A stretch of 64,000 bases of DNA, from assembly GCF_003577475.1 (NCBI RefSeq), contig NZ_QPEP01000013.1, forward strand, positions 38,993 through 102,992. The letters are read 5' to 3'. Under the pieces are notes generated by a model, which was not told where the DNA came from, ran no database searches, and saw only the letters and a list, made by a program, of their open reading frames with translations. This stretch comes from Salinibius halmophilus (GTDB lineage: Bacteria; Pseudomonadota; Gammaproteobacteria; Pseudomonadales; Natronospirillaceae). Shown here piece by piece: positions 8,152-18,639 of the stretch (its first letter is position 1; every line of letters begins with the position of its first letter). A program made the position numbers and the translations under genes.

Positions 8152-8451
8152 TTAGTTACCTTGTTGTCTCGCCACGGATTTTTCTTTGTGCTTAAGCAGT
8201 TGACGATCTAGCTTGTCAACCATCAGGTCAAGCGCAGCGTACATGTCTTCGTGCTCTGAGTCAGCAAAGATTTGGCCGCCTTTGACGTTCATAATCGCTT
8301 CTGACTTTTGCCGTTCTTTTTCGATGGATAGCGTCACCTGAACGTTGCTAATTTGGTCGTAGTGGCGTTCTAGGCGTTCGAGTTTATTATGTACGTAGTC
8401 GCGTAATGCATCAGTGAGGTCTAAGTGATGACCACTAATATTTATTTGCAT
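8152..8451 (-). CDS. hpf: Hibernation promoting factor, short form
   Basis: Small ribosome-binding protein that drives 70S dimerisation in stationary phase. It has the expected N-terminus (MQINISGHHLDLTDALRDYV) and the family segment ADSEHEDMYAALDLMVDKLDRQL. At 99 residues it is the short HPF type without the C-terminal dimerisation domain. It sits between rpoN and ptsN, its conserved place in gammaproteobacteria. A gap of 94 bases to rpoN could hold an extra promoter. Confidence 0.95.
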   Translation of the reverse strand: MQINISGHHLDLTDALRDYVHNKLERLERHYDQISNVQVTLSIEKERQKSEAIMNVKGGQIFADSEHEDMYAALDLMVDKLDRQLLKHKEKSVARQQGN

Positions 8452-8545
8452 GCGCTTACTCCTTAATCAACGGCTAAATAAAGTAGAGCCTTCGCTCTAA
8501 TTATCAGTTTAGACTCAAATCATTCTGAATCACTGATATTTCTCA

Positions 8546-10030
8546 TTAAACCAAGGATTTCCTCTCATTAGAAGGAGGAATGTTCATTGATTCACGATAC
8601 TTGGCTACGGTGCGTCTAGCAACCTTAATGCCTTGTTCTTCAAGCAATTTTGCCAGCTTAGAGTCACTCAACGGCTTGCGTGGGGTTTCTGCTGCGATAA
8701 GCTTCTTGATGATCGCTCTAATGGCGGTGCTCGACGCTTCGCCGCCGCCTGTGGTGGCAACGTGACTAGAAAAGAAATATTTCAGTTCAAAAATACCGCG
8801 AGGTGTGTGCATGTATTTTTGCGTGGTGACGCGTGAAATAGTCGATTCGTGCATTTCAACAGCTTCTGCAATATCTGCCAGTACCATGGGCTTCATGGCT
8901 TCAACGCCGTGTTCAAAAAAGCCAATTTGTGTTTCGAGAATTTTTCTGGACACTTTGAGCAGGGTTTCATTGCGGCTCTGCAGACTTTTTAAGAACCATT
9001 TAGCTTCGTTCATCTGGTCTTTGATGTACTGGCCGTCTTTGTCGCTGCGAGCACTTTGGGCGAGTGACGAGTAGCTGGTGTTCAGACGGATCTTCGGCGC
9101 TACTTCAGGATTAAGCTCAACTCGCCAGCTGCCTTTTTCTGGGTCTTTAAACACTACAACATCAGGAATGACATAGCTGTCCTCGCCGGAAATAATGGTG
9201 CCACCGGGGTGTGGTGTTAGTGATTGGATTAGAACGATGGCATCGCGCAATTCATCTTCTTTAATACCCAATGCACGCATTAATCCCGCGTAATCACGAG
9301 TGCCCAGTTTATCGAGATGATCAGAAATTAATGTTTTTGCTAGGGTTAAATCTTGCCCGTCAAACTCTGGTTGGTTCAGTTGGATAAGCAAGCATTCGGT
9401 TAGGTCGCGGGCAAACACGCCAGGCGGGTCAAACTGCTGTAGCCGAGTAAGCACCGCTGCCACTTCTTCAACATCAAGCGGGTCTTCACTGGCATTAACC
9501 ACTTGCTCTGCAAGCGCTTCGTGGGCCTCGTTAACCGAAATATTTAGGTATCCTTTTTGATCGAGTGAGTCGGTTAAAAACTCAGCTATTTGCGCGTCGC
9601 GCTCACTAAAATGAGTAAGATTTAGCTGCCAAAGTATGTGGTCTTGTAATGACTCTCCGGTAACGCCGTAGGCCTCGATGTTCCAGTCATCTTCTGGGCT
9701 GCCTAGGCCGTGTGAGGTTGGCGTATGCGTATAGATTTCATCCCAGTCGGTGTCTACAACCAAGTCATCAGGAATCGTCTCGTTAGCAGACGCATCGCCA
9801 TCGCTGGCGGTGTCTTGGTTTTTTTCGGTTGGTGTTTGCTCTCCAGCTAGGATTTCGTCGGCGCTGCGGGCGCTATCTTCTTCCACTTCTAACAGTGGGT
9901 TGGCGTCAAGTGCCTGTTGGATCTCTTGCTGTAAATCCAAGGTAGATAACTGCAGTAACTTAATGGCCTGTTGCAGCTGAGGAGTCATCGTCAGCTGTTG
10001 GCTCATTTTTATTTGTAAGCTAGTTTTCAT
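8546..10030 (-). CDS. rpoN: RNA polymerase sigma-54 factor
   Basis: Sigma factor for -24/-12 promoters, needing AAA+ activators. Region I is glutamine-rich (about 1-50), an acidic linker spans about 50-115, the core-binding domain is about 120-310, a helix-turn-helix follows around 380, and the RpoN box ARRTVAKYRESM lies near 470. The 494-residue length is typical. It is placed between lptB and hpf as in relatives. The tyrR product in this window lacks the GAFTGA loop, so it is unlikely to be a sigma-54 activator. Confidence 0.97.
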   Translation of the reverse strand: MKTSLQIKMSQQLTMTPQLQQAIKLLQLSTLDLQQEIQQALDANPLLEVEEDSARSADEILAGEQTPTEKNQDTASDGDASANETIPDDLVVDTDWDEIYTHTPTSHGLGSPEDDWNIEAYGVTGESLQDHILWQLNLTHFSERDAQIAEFLTDSLDQKGYLNISVNEAHEALAEQVVNASEDPLDVEEVAAVLTRLQQFDPPGVFARDLTECLLIQLNQPEFDGQDLTLAKTLISDHLDKLGTRDYAGLMRALGIKEDELRDAIVLIQSLTPHPGGTIISGEDSYVIPDVVVFKDPEKGSWRVELNPEVAPKIRLNTSYSSLAQSARSDKDGQYIKDQMNEAKWFLKSLQSRNETLLKVSRKILETQIGFFEHGVEAMKPMVLADIAEAVEMHESTISRVTTQKYMHTPRGIFELKYFFSSHVATTGGGEASSTAIRAIIKKLIAAETPRKPLSDSKLAKLLEEQGIKVARRTVAKYRESMNIPPSNERKSLV

Positions 10031-10078
10031 CGGCTCAATACTTCATACGACGCAAAAGAAAATCCTTGTGAACCAAGG

Positions 10079-10801
10079 CTACAGAGTGAACGATTCGCCT
10101 AAATAGATGTCTCGTACCTTTTGGTTGGCTAAGACGGTAGCAGCGTCGCCCTGTGCAATGATTCTTCCCTCCCCAACAATATAGGCCATTTCACAAATGT
10201 CTAGTGTTTCTCGAACATTGTGGTCAGTAATTAGCACACCAATGCCTCGGTCCTTTAAGTGTCGTATGATATCCTTGATATCGCCAACCGAAATTGGGTC
10301 AACGCCAGCAAAGGGCTCATCTAGAAGAATAAATTTGGGGTTGGCAGCGAGAGCCCGAGCAATTTCTACGCGCCGGCGTTCACCGCCAGAAAGTGCCATG
10401 CCAAGTGAATCACGAATATGCTGGATATTAAATTCATCTAACAGCGCATTCGCTTTTTCGAGTCGGTCAGCTTTTTTGAGTTCTTTGCGCAGCTCAAGCA
10501 CTGCCATGATGTTGTCGAAAACGCTGAGTTTGCGAAAAACTGAAGCCTCTTGTGGCAGGTAGCCCAGGCCAAGCTGGGCGCGCTTATGCATGGGTAGGTG
10601 GTCAAGGCGTTGACCGTCCAGAGAAACGCTGCCAGCATCGCTCTCCACTAGGCCTGCAATCATGTAAAAGCAGGTCGTTTTACCGGCACCGTTTGGGCCA
10701 AGTAGGCCAACGATCTGGTTTTCATCAACCTGCATGGAAACGTCATGGATGATTTGCCGTTTGCCGTAGCGCTTTTTTAAATTACTCGCAGTCAGTGCCA
10801 T
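10079..10801 (-). CDS. lptB: LptB, ATPase of the LPS export machine
   Basis: ABC ATPase that powers LPS extraction from the inner membrane through LptB2FG. Walker A is GPNGAGKTT (about 35-43), the signature is [15 protein letters not shown], Walker B is FILLDEPF and the switch histidine is in TDHNVRE. The 240-residue length is normal. It overlaps the end of lptA by 20 bases, indicating coupled translation. LptF and LptG are not in this window, as in most relatives, where they lie elsewhere. Confidence 0.97.
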   Translation of the reverse strand: MALTASNLKKRYGKRQIIHDVSMQVDENQIVGLLGPNGAGKTTCFYMIAGLVESDAGSVSLDGQRLDHLPMHKRAQLGLGYLPQEASVFRKLSVFDNIMAVLELRKELKKADRLEKANALLDEFNIQHIRDSLGMALSGGERRRVEIARALAANPKFILLDEPFAGVDPISVGDIKDIIRHLKDRGIGVLITDHNVRETLDICEMAYIVGEGRIIAQGDAATVLANQKVRDIYLGESFTL

Positions 10802-11276
10802 CTGCTAATCCTGGTAGAACTGATCCCGATACCTTACCGGTAATGAGTTTTTGGTTTTCGCCATCATACTCGATGGTTGGGCTTTGTTGTTGGTTGCAAC
10901 CTTTCTGCATACGCGCATCGCCCTCTGCCAATATTCTCTCCGGCGATACTTGATAGGTTAATGTGTTGCCCCAAAGCTCCATTGGTGATTCATTTGGGTT
11001 GAGTAGGTCGCGATAGTAGGCTGGCGTTCCTGTCGCAATAATGTTCGACACAGTTGCAGTGCCATTAATGTCTTCACTGCGCACCACCAGTGAATCGGCT
11101 TCTATACGTAGCTCGCCTTGTACAACAATGACATTGCCAAAGTAACGAACTTCGTTGGCTTGGTTGTCCCATTCGCTGCGATCCGCTTGTAGAATATTAA
11201 TCGGTAAGCTGCGATCACTCTCTAGCGCCAAGCTTGTGCTACTGATCACGATTAGTGACAAAAGTACTGCTCTCAT
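10782..11276 (-). CDS. lptA: LptA, periplasmic LPS bridge protein
   Basis: Periplasmic OstA-like beta-jellyroll protein that links LptC to LptD in the LPS bridge. The ATG at 11276 gives a compact signal peptide ([17 protein letters not shown]) with likely cleavage before LESD. An ATG eight codons upstream (11300) is possible but has no better ribosome site. The OstA pattern ([24 protein letters not shown]) follows. The gene overlaps lptC by 38 bases and lptB by 20. Confidence 0.93.
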   Translation of the reverse strand: MRAVLLSLIVISSTSLALESDRSLPINILQADRSEWDNQANEVRYFGNVIVVQGELRIEADSLVVRSEDINGTATVSNIIATGTPAYYRDLLNPNESPMELWGNTLTYQVSPERILAEGDARMQKGCNQQQSPTIEYDGENQKLITGKVSGSVLPGLADGTDCE

Positions 11277-11760
11277 GCTGCTCGAATTCCATAAACTCAT
11301 TGGTTAAGTCAAACTTTAGCGATCTACCCGTGGAAATGGAACCAGCCCGCGTCAGTTCGGCATAATTAGGGGCATGCCCTGTTTCAGTGTTGCTCTGGTA
11401 AAGCAGTTTTTCGGTGGTGAGTGTTAGCCCATCGCTAGTGCTGACTTTCACGCTACCCTGCAAATTAAAATTAATTTGGTCTTCTGTTGTGGCTTGATTA
11501 GCACTTATCGTCCAGTCCGGCTGCACTAACATCATTCGCGTCATTTCGGCATTGCTGTTAGTGAATTGCTGGAAGGTCTCTGCATTCAGCTGCTCCACTA
11601 AGTTACCATTTAAATCATATTGCTGACGTGTGAGGTCACTTGCGCTGATTTGTAGTCGCCGAGCTTCGCCTGCAGCATTCGGTGCCGACTCAGGCGTATT
11701 AAGCAGAGCAAAGGCAATGCCGAGTGCAATAAGTGTGAGTACGCCAAGCCACTGTTTCAT
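11239..11760 (-). CDS. lptC: LptC, membrane-anchored LPS transport protein
   Basis: Bitopic inner-membrane protein receiving LPS from LptB2FG and passing it to LptA. One N-terminal helix (about 5-22) precedes a periplasmic domain with the family pattern DLTRQQYDLNGNLVEQLNAETFQQF. The 173-residue length is close to the usual 190. It starts on the last base of the kdsD stop (TAATG), a coupling seen in tight operons. In relatives kdsC normally lies between kdsD and lptC; here the two are directly joined. Confidence 0.92.
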   Translation of the reverse strand: MKQWLGVLTLIALGIAFALLNTPESAPNAAGEARRLQISASDLTRQQYDLNGNLVEQLNAETFQQFTNSNAEMTRMMLVQPDWTISANQATTEDQINFNLQGSVKVSTSDGLTLTTEKLLYQSNTETGHAPNYAELTRAGSISTGRSLKFDLTNEFMEFEQHESSTFVTNRDQ

Positions 11761-12722
11761 TAGCCAATTCCAGCTTGCAGCACGTCATGTAGATGGATAA
11801 TGCCTACTGGCTTTTTGTCACCTAAGCAAACAAATAGTGCGGTGATTTTGCCTTCCATTTGCTTTAACGCTTCCACTGCTAGGGCATCGGGTGAAATGGT
11901 TTGTCCGCCGGGCGTCATGATGTCACCAATATTTACAGCGGCGATATCTGTGCCCTTTTCTACGACGCGTAGTAAGTCGCCCACGGTGAAAACGCCTACC
12001 AGTTTGCCTTCTGCATCGACGACGCCGGTGATGCCAAAGCGTTTTTGTGACATACTCGAAAGCGCTTGTGGCGCTTTCATATTGATATCCACAACAGGTA
12101 GTTCATCACCTTGATGCATTAGGTCACGCACACGTGTTAACAGCTTGCGACCTAATGAACCGCCGGGGTGGCTAAAAGCAAAGTCTTCTGCAGTAAATCC
12201 ACGTGCCTCGAGTAATGCGATGGCCAGTGCATCGCCCAATACAAGTGAGGCTGTGGTAGAAGAGGTAGGGGCTAGGTTCAGCGGGCATGCTTCTTCACTG
12301 ATACCAGTCGCCAGGGCTGCATTCGCGTTCTCAGCCAATGTGCAACTTGATTTGCGAGTAATGCTAATCATTGGCACGTTCATTCGTTTAAGTAGCGGAA
12401 TGATAGATACCAACTCACCTGTTTCGCCGCTGTCTGAAAGGGCGATGACGACGTCGTTAGGTTGAATCATGCCTAAGTCGCCGTGGCTGGCCTCACCTGG
12501 ATGGACAAAAAAAGCCGGTGTACCCGTGCTCGCCAGTGTTGCCGCAATCTTATTGCCGATGTGTCCAGATTTACCCATGCCGGTTACGACAACGCGACCA
12601 GTGCATGCCAAACAGAGCTGACAGGCTTTCGTGAAATTGTCATCTAACTGCGGTAACAAGGATTCAATCGCTGCCGTCTGTTTACTGATACTTTGTTTGG
12701 CTGACTGAATGAAATCTGACAT
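11760..12722 (-). CDS. kdsD: KdsD, arabinose-5-phosphate isomerase
   Basis: Converts ribulose-5-phosphate to arabinose-5-phosphate, the first step to the LPS sugar Kdo. The SIS domain (about 35-185) shows GMGKSGHIGNKIAATLASTG, with the histidine-bearing segment VHPGEASHGDLGM. Two CBS domains follow (about 205-320). The 320-residue length matches E. coli KdsD. It heads the lpt operon. The next Kdo gene, kdsC, is absent from its normal position. Confidence 0.95.
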   Translation of the reverse strand: MSDFIQSAKQSISKQTAAIESLLPQLDDNFTKACQLCLACTGRVVVTGMGKSGHIGNKIAATLASTGTPAFFVHPGEASHGDLGMIQPNDVVIALSDSGETGELVSIIPLLKRMNVPMISITRKSSCTLAENANAALATGISEEACPLNLAPTSSTTASLVLGDALAIALLEARGFTAEDFAFSHPGGSLGRKLLTRVRDLMHQGDELPVVDINMKAPQALSSMSQKRFGITGVVDAEGKLVGVFTVGDLLRVVEKGTDIAAVNIGDIMTPGGQTISPDALAVEALKQMEGKITALFVCLGDKKPVGIIHLHDVLQAGIG

Positions 12723-12861
12723 GTATGAGTGTTCCTAAGACAAAATTTTCCGTAAGCATAACGCGGCGTATTACAATGAACAAAAGCTAAAGGATTTTTT
12801 TCCACGTAAACGATGGAAAGGGTTCAGCTTGAACCAAAGTTGTGAGTTAGAGGAAAGTTTT

Positions 12862-13488
12862 ATGCGTCAGTTGTTCGCCGCAATATTAGTAAGTTTAAGC
12901 ACCCTTGTTGGTGCTGTGCCATCACCGCAAGAAACAGTACTAGATGGCGTGAATGAAGTTGTGCAAGTGGTACAAAAGTACCCTGGGGTGAGCCCTAACG
13001 ACCCAGCATTTATGGCCGAAGTTGATGATGTGTTGGCTGACAAAGTCAGTTACGCACGAATTGTATACGGGGTGATGGGCGAGTATTGGACGCAAGCGAA
13101 CCGCGATCAGCGCATTGCTTTTTATCAAGCCTTTCGTGAGTCAATGGTGAATACCTACGCGCGCGCTATGTTGCAGTTCTCGGAGCTGGATATCGCATTG
13201 GCCGAGGATCAAGGTGATCGCCAAGATTCGCTAACCAATACTCAAGTATTTGTCGAAGCACTCGCCGACGATGGTTCACGCTATTTGATGTCACAAAGCG
13301 TTTATTACGACGAGAAAAATGAGCGTTGGATGCTGCAAAATATTACGGTAAATGGCATCAATATGGGGAGTTTTTTCCGTCGCCAGTTTGAGGCGTTACT
13401 GCGCGAAACGAACGGCGATCTGAATGCTGCCATTGAGCGCTGGTCTGCCTACGCGCAAGCGGAGTACGAAGAAACATCATTTCGGTAA
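12862..13488 (+). CDS. mlaC: MlaC-family periplasmic lipid-binding protein, orphan
   Basis: Soluble periplasmic phospholipid carrier of the MlaC/Tgt2 family, which shuttles lipids between MlaA and MlaFEDB. The ATG at 12862 has AGGAAAG upstream and a signal peptide (MRQLFAAILVSLSTLVGA); a more upstream start at 12829 would hide it. Family features include the YGVMGEYWTQANRDQRIAFYQAF segment and a C-terminal helix. In relatives mlaF, mlaE and mlaD precede this gene and mlaB follows; none is present here, though the flanks (kdsD, ibaG, murA) are the usual ones. The 208-residue length is normal, so the gene looks intact. Confidence 0.88.
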   Translation: MRQLFAAILVSLSTLVGAVPSPQETVLDGVNEVVQVVQKYPGVSPNDPAFMAEVDDVLADKVSYARIVYGVMGEYWTQANRDQRIAFYQAFRESMVNTYARAMLQFSELDIALAEDQGDRQDSLTNTQVFVEALADDGSRYLMSQSVYYDEKNERWMLQNITVNGINMGSFFRRQFEALLRETNGDLNAAIERWSAYAQAEYEETSFR

Positions 13489-13514
13489 CTGACCACCAAG
13501 CGCTAAACAATGAG

Positions 13515-13539
13515 AAGCTGGCAATCGCCAGCTTTTTTT
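13515..13539 (+). terminator. terminator after mlaC
   Basis: AAGCTGGC (13515-13522), an AATC loop and GCCAGCTT (13527-13534) are followed by a run of T. It separates mlaC from ibaG-murA and implies that ibaG has its own promoter. Confidence 0.88.
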
Positions 13540-13636
13540 ATGGTCAAACTAAAAACTTCCATTTACCCTCTATCTTTTTTAGAACTTCGGCGGTGGTTTG
13601 CGTATAATCGCCAGCAATTGAATATAGGAGTCCTTC

Positions 13637-13867
13637 ATGCTAGCTGAGCAAATTGAATCATTGGTCGCCCAAGGTGTTGCAGAAGACAGCGAAATTGCTG
13701 TGCAAGTAGAAGGCAATAAAGCGCTTGTTGCAGTGGTATCATCGAGCTTTGCGGGCAAACGCCGTGTGGCTCGCGAGCAGCTATTGAATGGCTTGCTTGG
13801 CGACTTAATTGCTTCGGGAGAACTACACGCTGTGAGCTACCAGCTCAAAACGCCTGAAGAGGCGTAA
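13637..13867 (+). CDS. ibaG: IbaG, BolA-family protein
   Basis: Small BolA-type protein that partners monothiol glutaredoxin in iron-sulfur handling and acid response. The family fold is visible: VQVEGNKALVAVVSSSFAGKRRV, then QLLNGLLGDLIASGELHAVSYQLKTPEE, close to the E. coli IbaG ending. It is 76 residues long and has a TAGGAG ribosome site. It precedes murA by six bases, its conserved position, so it is probably co-transcribed with cell-wall synthesis. Confidence 0.93.
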   Translation: MLAEQIESLVAQGVAEDSEIAVQVEGNKALVAVVSSSFAGKRRVAREQLLNGLLGDLIASGELHAVSYQLKTPEEA

Positions 13868-15133
<1,266 letters not shown>

Positions 15134-15142
15134 GGACATATA

Positions 15143-15772
15143 ATGAGTGAACCATTAGTCATTGCGCTCTCGAAGGGGCGCATTCTTGAAGATACTCTAC
15201 CACTGCTTGCTGCAGCAGGTATTGAGCCTTCTGAAGATATCAGCAAAAGCCGAAAGCTGATTTTTGACACCAATCACGACGATGTAAAGTTCATCGTGAT
15301 TCGCGCAACTGACGTACCAACATATGTCGAGCGCGGTGTTGCCCATATGGGCATTGCTGGCAAAGACGTGCTAATGGAGCACGGTGCGCAAGATGTTTAC
15401 GAAGTGCTAGATCTCAACATTGCTACCTGTCGATTAATGACGGCAGGCATTGTTGGTCAAAAGCCGCCTGCTGGTCGTATGAAGGTAGCAACCAAATTTG
15501 TAAAAACCGCTAAAAAGTACTTTGCCGAGCAAGGCAGACAAGTGGATATCATCAAACTGTATGGTGGGATGGAGCTGGCGCCAATTCTAGGTCTTGCCGA
15601 CGAAATTGTTGATATCGTGGATACTGGCGGCACACTAAAAGCCAATGGCTTGGAGGAGCGCGAACTAATCGATCATATTAGCTCTCGCTTGGTAGTAAGT
15701 CGTGCAGCTTACAAACGATTCCAAAATCGTATTCAGCCGATTGTTGATCAGTTGGCCGCGGCAGTTAAGTAG
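15143..15772 (+). CDS. hisG: HisG, ATP phosphoribosyltransferase, short form
   Basis: First enzyme of histidine synthesis, joining ATP and PRPP. At 209 residues it is the short form that lacks the C-terminal regulatory domain and requires HisZ. Family motifs include [16 protein letters not shown] near the start and [16 protein letters not shown], the PRPP loop, near 160. The nine-base gap to murA suggests co-transcription. HisZ is not in this window; it is expected elsewhere on the chromosome. Confidence 0.95.
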   Translation: MSEPLVIALSKGRILEDTLPLLAAAGIEPSEDISKSRKLIFDTNHDDVKFIVIRATDVPTYVERGVAHMGIAGKDVLMEHGAQDVYEVLDLNIATCRLMTAGIVGQKPPAGRMKVATKFVKTAKKYFAEQGRQVDIIKLYGGMELAPILGLADEIVDIVDTGGTLKANGLEERELIDHISSRLVVSRAAYKRFQNRIQPIVDQLAAAVK

Positions 15773-15838
15773 TTAAAGTTCGACGGGCGTGTTTTTGCCG
15801 CACAAATCAGCGCTCGTTTATATTATTAGGATGTAACC

Positions 15839-17140
15839 ATGTTAACCGTAAGCAAGCTCAACACCACAGATAAAGACTTTAACCAGCAGCTAGATGCATT
15901 GCTGTCTTGGGAGTCGGTTTCTAACCATGAGGTGCTACATACGGTTCAACATGTGATTAGCGACATCCGCCAGCGTGGTGATGACGCACTGATTGATTAC
16001 ACCAATAAGTTTGACCGAGTTAGTGTCTCATCGATGAGTGAGCTCACTATTGAAGCGCAAGGTTTAGCCGATGCTGCCGCACGCATTCCCGCGGCGCAAC
16101 TAGAAGCGCTTAAGCAAGCGGCAGAGCGTATTGAGCGTTATCACAACAAGCAAGTCAGCGAGTCTTGGCAGTACACCGAGGCCGATGGCACCTTATTAGG
16201 CCAAAAGATCACTCCGATGGACCGTGTTGGCCTCTATGTACCTGGTGGCACAGCACCGCTGGCATCGAGTGTTTTGATGAATGCTTTGCCAGCCAAAGTG
16301 GCCGGTGTACCAGAAGTTGTGATGGTCACGCCAGCCCCTGATGGCAAGGTATCAGACTTCACACTAGCAGCAGCACACGTTGCGGGCATTAATCGTGTGT
16401 TCCTTGTTGGTGGTGCACAAGCGATTGCGGCACTAGCTTATGGCACCCAAACTGTGGCTGCCTGCGATAAAATTGTTGGCCCGGGTAATATCTTTGTGGC
16501 CACTGCTAAGCGCGAAGTGTTTGGTAAAGTGGGCATTGACATGATTGCTGGTCCTAGTGAGATCATGGTGGTGAGCGATGGCACAACGCCAGCTTCGTGG
16601 TTAGCTGAGGACATGTTCTCACAAGCCGAGCACGATACTGATGCACAATCGATCTTAGTGACGACCAGTGCTGAGCACTTGGCCGAAGTCGAAGCAGCGA
16701 TGGTGGAACAGGTACAAACGCACCCGCGTAAAGAAATTATTCTCACATCGCTAAAAGACCGTGGTGCGTTGATTCTGGCGCAGTCAGAAGAAGAAATGAT
16801 TGAGTTAATTAACCGTATCGCCCCAGAGCACTTGGAGCTATCAGTTGCTGAACCGCAAAAAATGGCCCAGCAGGTTCGCCACGCGGGTGCTATTTTTATG
16901 GGTAAATACACAGCTGAATCACTCGGTGACTACTGTGCTGGTCCAAACCACGTTTTGCCAACGTCTGGCACGGCGCGCTTTAGTTCACCACTAGGTGTAT
17001 ACGACTTCCAAAAACGCTCATCGCTGATCATGGTAAGTGAAGAAGGTGGTGATACCCTAGGCAAAATCGCCGCTGAACTAGCGCGTGGCGAGCAACTCGA
17101 AGCCCACGCCCGCTCAGCCGAGTGCCGCGTTAAGAAATAA
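15839..17140 (+). CDS. hisD: HisD, histidinol dehydrogenase
   Basis: Zinc enzyme for the last two steps of histidine synthesis, oxidising histidinol to histidine with NAD. Motifs present are YVPGGTAPLASSVLMN, GPGNIFVATAKR, AGPSEIMVV, APEHLEL (the catalytic Glu-His) and HVLPTSGTARFSS. The 433-residue length is normal. It follows hisG after 66 bases. In many relatives hisC comes next; here hisC sits in the serC-pheA operon and a repeat-rich gap follows hisD. Confidence 0.96.
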   Translation: MLTVSKLNTTDKDFNQQLDALLSWESVSNHEVLHTVQHVISDIRQRGDDALIDYTNKFDRVSVSSMSELTIEAQGLADAAARIPAAQLEALKQAAERIERYHNKQVSESWQYTEADGTLLGQKITPMDRVGLYVPGGTAPLASSVLMNALPAKVAGVPEVVMVTPAPDGKVSDFTLAAAHVAGINRVFLVGGAQAIAALAYGTQTVAACDKIVGPGNIFVATAKREVFGKVGIDMIAGPSEIMVVSDGTTPASWLAEDMFSQAEHDTDAQSILVTTSAEHLAEVEAAMVEQVQTHPRKEIILTSLKDRGALILAQSEEEMIELINRIAPEHLELSVAEPQKMAQQVRHAGAIFMGKYTAESLGDYCAGPNHVLPTSGTARFSSPLGVYDFQKRSSLIMVSEEGGDTLGKIAAELARGEQLEAHARSAECRVKK

Positions 17141-17150
17141 GACCAGCACC

Positions 17151-17174
17151 GTCACTCCCGCGAAGGCGGGAGCC
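17151..17174 (+). repeat. REP-like palindrome, copy 1
   Basis: GTCACTCCCGC, GAA and GGCGGGAGCC form a small stem-loop. The same unit recurs in the same orientation at 17408. Such CCCGC-GAAG-GCGGG units are common extragenic repeats in proteobacteria. Confidence 0.75.
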
Positions 17175-17258
17175 TAGATTGCCCGCTTTCGGGCCAGCGC
17201 GAAAACATTGGCTAAAACTGTGGCGCTTGCCGCTTATCGAGCAGCTTATCGCAACGCA

Positions 17259-17333
17259 GACACGCCGCAAGTACGTCCCTGTAGGCTCGCATTTGGCATC
17301 CCTGCCAAATGACGGTCTGCTTATGCGACACGC
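17259..17333 (+). repeat. dispersed CGCAAGTACGTCC repeat, copy A
   Basis: Starts GACACGCCGCAAGTACGTCC, then CTGTAG, a hairpin (CATTTGGC at 17290-17297 with GCCAAATG at 17304-17311, loop ATCCCT) and GACGGTCT. Copies B and C share the flanks, but the hairpin arms differ in sequence. Confidence 0.8.
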
Positions 17334-17407
17334 CGCTCTCTTAGCTAAAGCAAGCTGGTATTCGCCCATGTTATTCGCGACCAAAATTGTCATGTGCCAG
17401 CGCAGCC

Positions 17408-17431
17408 GTCACGCCCGCGAAGGCGGGAGTC
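17408..17431 (+). repeat. REP-like palindrome, copy 2
   Basis: GTCACGCCCGC, GAA and GGCGGGAGTC repeat the unit at 17151 with two base changes. The two copies bracket about 230 bases including repeat copy A. Confidence 0.75.
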
Positions 17432-17651
17432 TATTTTGACAGCTATCAGGTCGGGATGAAAAAATGGCGAGTAGCGAGGCGCTTCCCACTTAGTGTGGTG
17501 TCACGCTCTGCGCTTATACTCTTGCTTTCTACGCCCTCGTGAATACTGAATCACCGCTAAATAGAGCAAATCCACTCCCCAGATTTATGCTGCACAGGCC
17601 AAACTGGATTGGTATGGTCATGCTTTATTTTCGATTTAAGGAAGTTCACCA

Positions 17652-18515
17652 ATGAATGAAGGAAACGAAGACCTAATCTGGCACTACACCAACGCAGATG
17701 CCTTTTTAAACATAATCTCAAACAAAGAGCTCTGGGCGTTTGATGTGGAGTGCATGAATGATCACCTCGAAAAAAAGGAATTTGAAAACACGCTTCAACG
17801 CTGTTTGGCTGCCAACGGGTTACTTGATAATGAAGAACAGGTTGTTCGCGAACTTATCAATAAAGAATTGATCGGTGCTGTCTGCTTTTCGCAAGCGAAA
17901 GATTTATTATCGCAATGGATTTCTTATGGTGATAGTGGTGCGGGGTTTAGTATTGGCTTTTCTAAGCAGCGCTTGGTGCGATGGCTTGACGATGAGTATG
18001 GCTTCAGTAGCAAACTACTGGATTGTATCTATGACGACGATACCAAATGCAAAGAGCTTAATAATCTGATAGCTCGAGTTTTGGGTAGTTACAAACATGA
18101 AGTGCAAATCATGGGCATACTCGAACGCTTGGGCGTTAGCATGCAGGCTGAGGCGAAAAACACTGTGTTTAAAAATGCAGGGTTTAAACAAGAGCAAGAG
18201 TGTAGGATTGTCATTAATATGGGAAAGGAGTCCAATGAATTCGTGTCTGGTAACTTGCCAGAGGACGAGGGTGGAGAGCACTTTTTTCGCCCAACATACG
18301 ATTTTATGAACAGAGGCGGCAACATAACCGCTAGAAGGAAGCTAAGTTTTAGAGACATTTCCCTCGAAGAAATGGTTAAACAGGTTGTAATTGGTCCCAA
18401 AAACCCGATGCCAGAAGATAAGGTATACGAGCTTGTTCGGCACTTTAGCCAAAAGAGCGATCATCATGAAGAAACGTCTATTAAAGTCGTTAAGTCGTTG
18501 ATTTCGCTAAGGTAG
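17652..18515 (+). CDS. DUF2971 family protein
   Basis: Protein of unknown function with the DUF2971 pattern: an N-terminal LIWHYTNADAFLNIISNKELWA, then a MNDHLEKKEF segment, a VCFSQAKDLLSQWISYGDSGAGFSIGF block (about 78-105) and a C-terminal region ending VVIGPKNP. The 287-residue length fits the family. AAGGAAG precedes the ATG. The gene is more AT-rich to the eye than its neighbours and lies after a repeat-filled gap, so acquisition by transfer is likely. Members of this family occur in mobile and variable regions, but no molecular function is established, and none is claimed here. Confidence 0.8.
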   Translation: MNEGNEDLIWHYTNADAFLNIISNKELWAFDVECMNDHLEKKEFENTLQRCLAANGLLDNEEQVVRELINKELIGAVCFSQAKDLLSQWISYGDSGAGFSIGFSKQRLVRWLDDEYGFSSKLLDCIYDDDTKCKELNNLIARVLGSYKHEVQIMGILERLGVSMQAEAKNTVFKNAGFKQEQECRIVINMGKESNEFVSGNLPEDEGGEHFFRPTYDFMNRGGNITARRKLSFRDISLEEMVKQVVIGPKNPMPEDKVYELVRHFSQKSDHHEETSIKVVKSLISLR

Positions 18516-18639
18516 GAGCTTTGTTAGATTTAAACGCGATACCGTCAGGCTAACAAGGGTGTGCATTGACCAACACCGTCTGGCGCTGGTTTACCTATCA
18601 ATGTGGTTCGTTTATGTTAGCGTTCAGGGTAGAGATATA

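Larger units (their letters stand above)
17141..17651. other. 511-base non-coding gap after hisD with repeats
   Basis: No convincing gene is seen. It holds two direct copies of a CCCGC/GCGGG palindrome (17151-17174 and 17408-17431) and, between them, one copy of the dispersed CGCAAGTACGTCC repeat (17259-17333). The final 200 bases before the DUF2971 gene are featureless apart from AAGGAAG, which is that gene's ribosome site. Confidence 0.8.

Noticed and set aside
15143..15772. HisG appears truncated
   Set aside because: It matches the normal short HisG form that works with HisZ.
17151..17431. CRISPR-like direct repeats
   Set aside because: Only two copies about 250 bases apart; they are REP-like palindromes, and no cas genes exist in the window.
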